From Saprospiraceae bacterium (GTDB lineage: Bacteria; Bacteroidota; Bacteroidia; Chitinophagales; Saprospiraceae), in contig JAHDHH010000006.1 of assembly GCA_020631405.1 (NCBI GenBank), forward strand, positions 1 to 64,000: DNA of 64,000 nucleotides, written 5' to 3'. Numbering within the stretch: position 1 is the first letter of the stretch; every line of letters begins with the position of its first letter. The position numbers and the translations under genes were made by a program. The notes beneath the pieces are model-generated. The model saw only the letters and a program-made list of their open reading frames with translations. It had not been told where the DNA came from and did no database searches. Positions 26,101-33,200 of this stretch are shown piece by piece.

Positions 26101-27026
26101 TTACTTCAACACTTGGTGACTGTGTGGAAACCATGGAAATAGAACCACCAATGTGTGAGTGTCCAGATGTAAATCAACCATTTAATCCTTCAGAGCTGTC
26201 TATTTGTGATGGAGAAGACATTCCTGAATTAACTATTGAAGTAGATGCAGGTCTTGAAGCTAATTGGTATGATGCAGCTATGGGTGGAAATCAAATAATA
26301 GCAAATAGTTTAAGTTTTACACCTGCAGGCCCATTATCACCAGGAATGTATACTTACTATGTGGAGTCAAGAGATGCAAGTAGTGATTGTACAAGTGATT
26401 TTAGAGCAGAAGTAAGTTTAGTAATTAACGACAATCCTACGGCAAATCCTTCGAATAGCGGACCAGTCTGTCAAGGCAGTGAGTTTAATCTTATGGCAGG
26501 TAATATAGGCGGAGTAGGACCATATACTTATGCATGGTCAGGACCTGATGGATTTAGTTCAACAGATGCTAATCCAGCAGTTTTTGATGTTACAGCAGCC
26601 ATGGATGGTGATTATACAGTGCTAATTACTGACGGTAATGGATGTACTGCAGAAGGATTAACTAATCTAATTGTTGTAGAATCTCCTACTCATCCAGATA
26701 TGACTGGAAACTGTAATGATAACAATACACCATTTGATTCTACTGACGATTATACTGAATTTGTGGTTAGTCCTACTGGGCCAAGTGGTGAATCATTCAG
26801 TTTGTCTATAGATGCAGGAACTATAAGCCCAGCTACAGGAACTTATGGAACTCCATTAAATGTTAGGCTAGAAAATAATTCAGCAGGAAATGGGGGAACA
26901 CGAATCATTACGATATTATCCAATGAAGGACCAGGATGTGGAGCTAGTTTTACCCTGAGTCTTCCAGAGAATTGTTCAGAGGATTGTCCTCAAGGATGTT
27001 ATGAAATAGAAATTATCAGGGATTAA
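20109..27026 (+). CDS. Giant secreted protein: DUF7948/SBBP propeller followed by Ig/PKD-like modules
   Basis: 2305 residues from ATG 20109; a TTG three codons earlier is less likely. Hydrophobic signal segment in residues 1-32. Residues ~59-255 form the DUF7948-type domain that precedes SBBP propellers (FVQNEGQYG, then VYDGIDLRYYSRG and GGKPYVYQ). Residues ~258-765 are SBBP repeats (W-(S/A)-T-(Y/F)-(L/I)-G-G-x3-(E/D) blades such as LIWSTLFGGSGHES and QNWATYIGGDGFES). Residues ~860-1855 are a dozen Cys-paired PKD/Ig-like modules (ADAGPDQGACEG..., YTWTPSAGLSC). Residues ~1861-2190 hold one full ~244-residue three-domain cassette and part of another. The final ~113 residues are a module of the SGTxSPxSGTYG type seen in the gene at 36359, ending CSEDCPQGCYEIEIIRD. 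No recognisable T9SS domain of type A or B is present, which is odd for such a protein. It is a close paralogue of the next gene. Confidence 0.85.
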   Translation: MIFQTQNSKSFVSCLFFAIIFLFLCVPITLKAHLFSANENLDPFIDYASVIKKYKEDLRFVQNEGQYGDHYKYVLENNMLNLGFDDQQIMHWVIDQEKEQGFAWSMQFNNSNPLVFRGVDKQDNINHIYNDDNYITEKSYKEIWSQNVYDGIDLRYYSRGNGLVEFDFLVNPKVDPNQISYSLDGVDDISVDPDGRLKMETSLGDLYGGKPYVYQVIDGKEIEINSKYIVNNQSVSFDLGEYDTDYVLVIDPISLDWSTFLAGTAAGAPVDIEVTADGVYVTGVTYSNDFPTTPGVFQPAFGGGDTDAYLAKFDHDGNLIWSTLFGGSGHESVQDLAVVAGNVVIVGVTEESLDLPVSAGAYQPTVGSDELDGFVASFDDSGQQNWATYIGGDGFESDLLVEIEGSSVIVGGSTYSTDLGTVNPIQSTLGGMNDNFLGSLDLATGNMNWLTYLGGTNQEAEIADIDIDGTNIYVAGSTTFSSDFPVSSGAHQTTLNGGSDGYLLNMDLGGTLNWATYIGGDGDESINDLDVDGGQIVIGGNTGSINGLASAGAYDPTIGGFADGFIASFQTTGTLNYATYIGSDSDNVKRELVSQVEIDNGEVYFLVDTGEDFPVTAGAILTNNLSGQGVVLGKLDATGNLAWATYYGDESKGSAYAIDLEVEGGIAYVYIQTDGTGGLIMTPDAVQEDVGGGSTTGLGVFSDDGNLIYSTYWGGCSKYPDTGQDLEVYNGDIYLIMTGNFESPVTTDAYQISGPEEQGSVITKFTPSPDFTDNIINSPITQTTCQFGLAEIIDATKVFIPEDDLPVIKCGGTFYNHPPIEAEYQWQKADSPTGPWTSLPYGLTEDFLPSVGGLDAYYRRLAVDAATGIVISESNVVDVLVNSFVAPDVDAGGAFYTCPNVAVTLGGAPSGDGDAPPFTYAWDMATSLDNETLANPVATVPVSTIFTLTVTDANACSQIDQAVVNVVQADAGPDQGACEGVPVRIGTAAIPGLAGASYTWTPSAGLDVDNIAMPLASPAAATTYTLTLEIPTQTGVCSTTDDVLITPVAHPGADFAGPDQTICYGTTTTIGVGPAGYNYTWAPGNYLVDNDLATVTFDPGTSMPNPNPITYFVTAESNGCYFYDDVELTVLRAEAGVDGCGPRTVGGFNQPNIAPTYTWTNVTSGPGDFIGTTDIPFTTVSSSGTGSTTYQIDVSKNGTTCTDQVIVPPCGCVVGIGITEPIGCPVLFPGNTLTMVASAGGLSGGPYDYSWTPTTGLSDPNSNVTQVTVTDHITYTVNVNSPIDGSFICSGSIEVNNPAWSLPTFTANDPTICPGESVAIGAPAVTGYTYEWIGPDLEDFTSNPTVTPDISDGEIKYYVTVTDTGSGCFTRDTATVTVQGVIADAGPDWEVCDNAIVKLGSPDPSNGVYTYLWAPIAPWQNGTDETSAQPEVLMSTSLEFQLTVTNPVTGCFELDTAMVNVMTNPTIEDSPDVVYCPGTDPIQIGPVPIPDVIYTWMPATGLSCTDCAQPLASPSATETYTVFATFPGCGVQAMDNVTVTIPDHSFDLMGPVVFCPADGPVTIGDNAPASATAYAWSPGSGLSCTNCANPTATITAETTYTLEATFSDGCKESAMITVMPSSDPNAGGDKTICVGASTAIGSASNSGNISWSPGTGLSCTDCPSPIFEPTTGGSVTFTISMESGGCTNTDEVTVNVDEFVPPTIAPQAVCQGGCTVLEVPLVAGNSYVWYNDDGFDAEGNSVLVCPTSTTTYNLLIQDASTGCFGTTSGVVTVADVPAPEGVIEDQDFCVGDGAMLLPLEVLPAGGDYVYVWGPTTYLSNPYIQQPEVFPVNSISYYVTITDNANGCSSVADVNVNVVPCNDACSLNANAESNGPLCEGEELQLTSGISGGVDPVTIMWSGPNGYSSMDADPIIMMTTTVMSGDYTLTVMDGDDCMVVSTVTVEIGANPSLVIDEVSCSVDMLTYNVSFSSDGVITSSSGNIEDGLITGIDIMSNVTITSTLGDCVETMEIEPPMCECPDVNQPFNPSELSICDGEDIPELTIEVDAGLEANWYDAAMGGNQIIANSLSFTPAGPLSPGMYTYYVESRDASSDCTSDFRAEVSLVINDNPTANPSNSGPVCQGSEFNLMAGNIGGVGPYTYAWSGPDGFSSTDANPAVFDVTAAMDGDYTVLITDGNGCTAEGLTNLIVVESPTHPDMTGNCNDNNTPFDSTDDYTEFVVSPTGPSGESFSLSIDAGTISPATGTYGTPLNVRLENNSAGNGGTRIITILSNEGPGCGASFTLSLPENCSEDCPQGCYEIEIIRD
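25690..26670 (+). repeat. Three-domain cassette, one full copy plus partial
   Basis: The cassette reads: Ig-like (LCEGEEL..WSGPNGYSS..), then a Cys-containing beta domain (VIDEVSCSVD..), then an Ig-like domain with ICDGEDIPEL and NWYDAAMGG. The next copy begins ~733 bp later (VCQGSEF). Compare the three full copies at 32905-35360 in the paralogue. Confidence 0.75.
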
Positions 27027-27042
27027 CTAAAAATAAATTAAT

Positions 27043-27078
27043 AAAAAGAGGATTATTTAAACAATAATCCTCTTTTTT
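27043..27078 (+). terminator. Intrinsic terminator of giant gene 1
   Basis: Perfect stem AAAAAGAGGATTATT / AATAATCCTCTTTTT with a 5-nt loop and a T-run, 17 bp after the stop codon. Confidence 0.9.
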
Positions 27079-27134
27079 AGTAGGTAATAGTGCCTACAAA
27101 CTATTAAAATGATAAAATAAACTAGTCTATATAT

Positions 27135-27162
27135 TAAATAATTATATAATATGTAATATCTT
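27135..27162. promoter_or_regulatory. Degenerate copy of the 28-bp inverted repeat (site 2)
   Basis: The right arm TAATATCTT and the adjoining AATATG of the spacer fit the motif. The left arm (TAAATAATT) matches only 5 of 9 bases. Position 90 bp before the start agrees with the other sites. TAGCTTTA at 27173-27180 could be the -7 box. Confidence 0.35.
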
Positions 27163-27200
27163 CACATCAAATTAGCTTTAAAGCTATACACGATCCTTTA

Positions 27201-27250
27201 AAACAGTAATAATTGGTATTGAATTTTTTACAGAAAAATAATTACTGTTT
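27201..27250 (+). promoter_or_regulatory. Leader stem directly before the start codon
   Basis: AAACAGTAAT (27201-27210) and ATTACTGTTT (27241-27250) are perfect complements, 10 bp each, separated by 30 nt. The right arm ends 2 nt before the ATG, so folding of the mRNA would enclose the ribosome landing site. The left arm contains the CAGTAAT seen in the leader at 36232. Confidence 0.5.
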
Positions 27251-27252
27251 AT

Positions 27253-30200
27253 ATGCGACCTCAAGCAACTACTTTTCCTACAAGGGCTACCAGAAGCCAA
27301 GCAATATTGAAGCTTTCTAAAAAATTAGGACTTAGCATTATATTGATCATTTTAAGTTTTAATCACTCTTTTGCTCATTTTTCGGACGAATCGGATCCTA
27401 ATGTAAACCACTTAGCAGACTATGCTTCAGTGATAAAGAAGTATAATGAGGATTTAAGATTTGTTCAAAACCAGGGTCAATACAATCACCCATACAAGTA
27501 TGTTTTAACTAATAACATGCTAAACCTTGGATTTGATGACAAACAAATCATGCACTGGGTTGTAGATACAAATAAAGAGCAAGGATTTGCCTGGTCAATG
27601 AAATTTGAGGACTCAAATTCACTTCAATTTCAAGGATTAGGACAAGATGAAAAGTTTAATGAAACTATCTTACGTGGTCAAAACCAATACCAGACTCTGG
27701 GATATAAAGAAATGTGGTCCAAGGATGTGTATGATGGGATAGATTTAAGATATTATAGTAGGGGAGAAGGACTTGTCGAGTTTGATTTACTTGTCAACCC
27801 TCAATCGGATCCAGGAAAAATCTCTTACACTCTGGAAGGAATAGAAAAAGTGAGCATTGCACAAGATGGTCGTTTACAAATGCAAACACCATTTGGTGAT
27901 TTGTTTGGAGGTAAGCCATATGTTTATCAAATTATAAATGGCAAAGAGATAGAGGTTGAATCAAAATATAAGATTGAGGATGGATCGATAGGTTTTAGTC
28001 TAGGAAGCTATGATATAAATGAAATATTAGTAATTGACCCAATAGCATTAGATTGGAGTACTTTTATTAACCAAGATCCAAGTCTTAGTACACCAAGAGA
28101 CATGAAGGTTACGACAGACGGAGTGTACGTTCTAGGTACAGTTTCAGGAAGTACTAGTTCTTTTCCAGTTTCTCCTGGTGTATTTAGCCAATTAGGTGAC
28201 GATGCAACCAATAATTCTTATTTAGCGAAGTTTGACGTAAGTGGTAATCTTCTTTGGTCCACTACATTTGGAGGTGATGGCTTAGACAATGCGGCTGAAA
28301 TTGAAGTGGACGCTAATGGAAATGTCACTGCAGTTGGAACTACTCAATCTTCAAATTTTCCAGTTACACCTGGTGCCTTTCAGACTGCTCCAGGCGCTAT
28401 GCCAGGACATGCTTTTGCCATTAGTTTTGATACGAATGGTCAACTTAATTGGTCAACCTACATTGCTGGTTCAGGTTCTGATGGATCTCCTAAATTAGAA
28501 ATTGTGGGTGGTTCTACAGTCATAGCACTACCGACAACCTCAATGGATTTACCTACTTCGGCAGGTGCTTTTCAATCGGTAAATAATGGATTCACAGATC
28601 AATATATAATCAGTTTAGATAACGCCGATGGTTCCAGTCAGTGGTCTACTTATTTTGGGGGCACTAATTTTGAGAACTCTACACGAAATATGGTTAGCGA
28701 TGGAACAAATATCTATTTTGGATTTGAAACGTCTTCAACAGATATGTTTACTTCGGCAAATGCTTATCAATCAGTAGCAAACGGAGGAGGAAGTGATGCG
28801 GGTATTGTTGGATTTGATGTTGCCACAGGTAATTTAGTATTTAGTACATATGTAGGTGGAGATGGAGTGGAATCTTTGGTTGATTTAGAAATGGATGGTA
28901 ATACCATCATAGTTGGAGGTTACACATCTTCTATGACAGGTTTAGCAAATCCAAGTGCACCCGATCCGACATTGGATGGTCAGGTAGATGGATTTATTGG
29001 AAAACTAAATATAGATGGATCAGCACAATGGGTTACCTATGTTGGAGGAGATGAAATGGGAGCTCGTGATTATGTAGTCGATATTGAAGTGGATAATGGA
29101 GATATATATTTCTTATATCAGGCCGGTGTTCTATTCCCAACTACTCCTGGAGCTTTTCAAGAAATAGCTCCTCTTGAATCAGCTGGAAATGCAGTAGTGG
29201 GTAAGGTTGCCCCAGACGGTGTTTTCCAATGGGCAACTTTCTATTCTGGAGAGGGCAACTTTACTGAAGCGGTTGAATTAGAAGCAGATAATGGCTTAGT
29301 TTATGTTGCCACTCGAGCAGAGGGAATAGAGTCTATGGTTACCACTAATGATGCAGTGCAAGATCAAAATTTGAGTCCAAATAATGGAGAATCAATTATA
29401 GGGATATTTACTTCTGATGGTAATTTATGTTATTCTTCTTTCTGGGGAGGACCAGGAAATGATTACCCAACTGATATTGAGCCGTACGGTGGAGATTTAT
29501 ATTATTTTGGACGCGGAGATAATAGCACAGGGGTTACTCAGGGAGCATATCTAGATGATAATGGTTCAGAGATTACTTCAGTGTTAACGAAATTCACTGT
29601 AGCACCAAATTATTCGCCAAACACCATAACGAGTCCAATGAGTCAGACGACTTGTCAATTTGGCTTAGCACAGATTATAGATGCAAGTACAGTAGAAATA
29701 GATCAATCAAATTTGCCAGTTATTTCTTATGGAGGGATGACGGTAACACACCCACCGATCGAAGCTATGTATTTATGGCAAGAATCAGAAAGTCCTACGG
29801 GACCATGGACTGATTTAGCTTACGGAATATTAGAGGACTTCCTACCATTTGTTGGAGGAGTGGATATGTATTATCGTCGACAAGTAATCGATGGTTGTAG
29901 TGGCATTGTATTGAATGTTTCAGATGTAGCAGCTGTCTTAGTTAATGCGAATACGGCACCAGATGTAGATGCAGGTGGTGCTTATTATACATGTCCTAAC
30001 ATCTCAGTAGACATAGGTGGTGCACCTACTGCCGATGGAGAGGCGCCCCCATTTACTTATACATGGGATATGGCGGGATCTTTAAATGATGCATCTTCAC
30101 CAAATCCAACGGCAACAGTACCGATTTCAACTATATTTACATTAACAGTTACTGACCAAAATGGATGTTCTCAAATAGACCAATCAGTAGTTACAGTTGT

Positions 30201-33200
30201 ACAAGCAGATGCAGGTCCAGATGTAGGAGCATGTGAAGGTACAGCAGTGCGAATAGGAACAGCAGCGATACCAGGATTGGCAGGAGCTTCTTATACATGG
30301 TCACCAACGGCAGGCTTAGATGATCCAAATATTGCCATGCCTTTAGCGAATCCAGCAAGTCCTACTACATATACCTTAACCTTAGAGATACCGCTAGCAG
30401 CAGGCGGAGTTTGTTCGACAACTGATGATGTTTTGGTGACACCTGTTGCATCTCCAGGAGTAGATTTTGCGGGACCAGATCAAACGATTTGTTTTCCAGC
30501 AACAGCTACAATAGGAACTAATGCACCAGGATACACTTACCAATGGGCACCGGGAAATTATTTGACATCTTCTAATACCGGAACTACAACATTTGATTAT
30601 GGAGATCAAATGCCAGAACCTAATCCATTTAGCTATGTATTAAGAGCAGAGAGTAACGGATGTACTTTCTATGATGATATAACAATGACTGTTTTATGGG
30701 CCGAAGGAGGAGATGATGTATGTGGTCCAAGATATATAGGTGGATGGGATCATGGAGATTTAAACCCAACATATACATGGACTAAAGTATCAGGAGGAAC
30801 TAGTGATTTTATTGGGCCAACTGACACACCATTTACAACAGTAAGTTCGTCAGGAACAGGCACGACAGGATATCAAATAGATGTATCTAAAAATGGAGTT
30901 ACCTGTACTGATAATGTATTAGTACCGCCGTGTGGATGTGTGGTAAACTTTAGTTGGAATGAACCAATAGGTTGTCCAAAATTATTTCCACCAAACGATA
31001 CATTGAAAATTACGGCGTCAGCCGCAAACCTTGCAAGTTCAAACCCTAATGATTTTGATTATTTATGGAGCCCCTCTATGGGAACTGATGGTGTGCTAGA
31101 TAATAGAACATTAAATGTAATCACAACAGGGGCAATGACCTATACAGTGGATATTATAAGTCAGATAGATGGTTCTGTGATTTGTTCAGGATCAATATAT
31201 ATAAATGACCCAGCATGGTCTCCACCAAATTTTGTAGCACAAGATCATTTTGCATGTCCAGGAGATGCTGTTTCATTAGGAGAATCAAATATACCTGGTT
31301 ATAGTTATGAGTGGGTGGGTCCTGATAGCTTTATGTCCACGGAGTCAAACCCATCAGTAACACCTCCCGGAGTAGGAACATTTAATTACATAGTATTAGT
31401 AGAGGATGTTGCATCTGGATGCATTACTAGAGATACTGCCACCGTTATGGTGCAAAGTTTAGGAGCAAATGCGGGACCAGATTGGGAGGTGTGTGACAAT
31501 GCTATTGTGCAATTAGGAACACCAGATCCAAGCGGAGGTTTATACACGTATCAGTGGGCTCCAGCAGCACCTTGGCAAAATGGGACAGATGCAAATTCAG
31601 CTCAGCCTGAAGTATTAATGTCTACAAGCTTAGAATTCCAGTTGACAGTAACAAATCCAAATACAGGTTGTCAAGAATTAGATACGGCAATGGTTAATGT
31701 GATGCCTGATTTAGAAATTGGCGATGCGCCAGACATCACTTTTTGTGAAGGAGGTGATCCAATAGAAATAGGACCAATGCCACTACCGAATGTAAGTTAT
31801 ACATGGTCTCCTGCAGCTGGATTAAGCTGTACTGATTGTGCTAACCCCTTGGCAAATCCAAGCACAACGACAACTTATACAGTTACTGGAGTATTTCCAG
31901 GCTGTCCAAATCAAGATACAGATCAAGTTACCGTAACAGTTCCAGACCATTCATTTAGTTTAATGGGTCCAGTTGGATTTTGTCCTTCATCAGGAGGAGT
32001 AAGTATAGGAGATGACGTACCAGTTGGTACATCTTACGCTTGGTCGCCAGCTACAGATTTAAGTTGCACGGATTGTCAAAATCCAATGGCATTGGGCAAT
32101 ACAGAAACAAGCTATACAGTCACAGTAACATTTGCTGATGGTTGTACAGATGAAGCATCTATAGATGTTGTGCCTACAGCAAATCCAAATGCAGGATCAG
32201 ATAAAAGTACTTGTGTTAACGAACCTACGACGATAGGAGATGCAGGTAATACAGGCATGATTAGTTGGAGTCCTTCGACTGGTTTATCATGTACTAACTG
32301 TCCTAACCCAAGTTTTGATCCACCAGCGGGAGGTACTTACAACTTTACTATTAGTATAACGGAAGGAGGCTGCACAAATACTGATGAAGTAAGCGTGACA
32401 GTCAACGAATATATTCCACCAACACAATCACCACAAGCGGTTTGTCAGGGAGGTTGTACAGAACTATCAGTGCCATTTGAATCAGGTAAAACATATGCGT
32501 GGGCTCCATCGACAGGATTAAGTAATCCTACATCGAATGTGACGATTGCATGTCCTGCAGTAACCACGGAATATAGCTTATTAATTGTAGATGCAATCAC
32601 AGGATGTTTTGCATCTAGTCCGGTTGTTGTAACCGTAGCTGACACTCCAGCTCCGGAGGCGATTCTTGCAGATCAGGAGTTTTGTGCTGGAGATCCGGCA
32701 ACACCTATACCTTTAACAGTAAATCCAGCAGCTGGTAATTATACCTATGTATGGAGTCCAAATACTTATTTATCAAATCCTTTTATCCAACAGCCGGAGG
32801 TTTTCCCAGTTGGCGATATTACCTATTTTGTTACTGTTACAGATAACGATAATGGTTGTTCTAGTGTGGCGCAAACAACGATTGATGTAGTAGAATGTAG
32901 CTCTCAGTCGTGTACAATGAGTGTAACTGCAGGAGGTAGTTCACCTATATGTGCAGGTGATGAATTAAGTCTTACAGCTGCCGTTACTAATGGTGCTGAT
33001 CCTTTGATGATTTCTTGGACTGGACCTGATGGATTTAGTTCTACAGAACAGAACCCAGTAATTATGATGGCAACTCAATTAATGAGTGGTGATTATACAG
33101 TATCTGTCATAGATGCTGATGGGTGTATGGCAGAGTCAACCGTTAATATTTCAGTTGGTGCCGTACCTACACTTAGCATAGATAATGTGGAATGTTCCGC

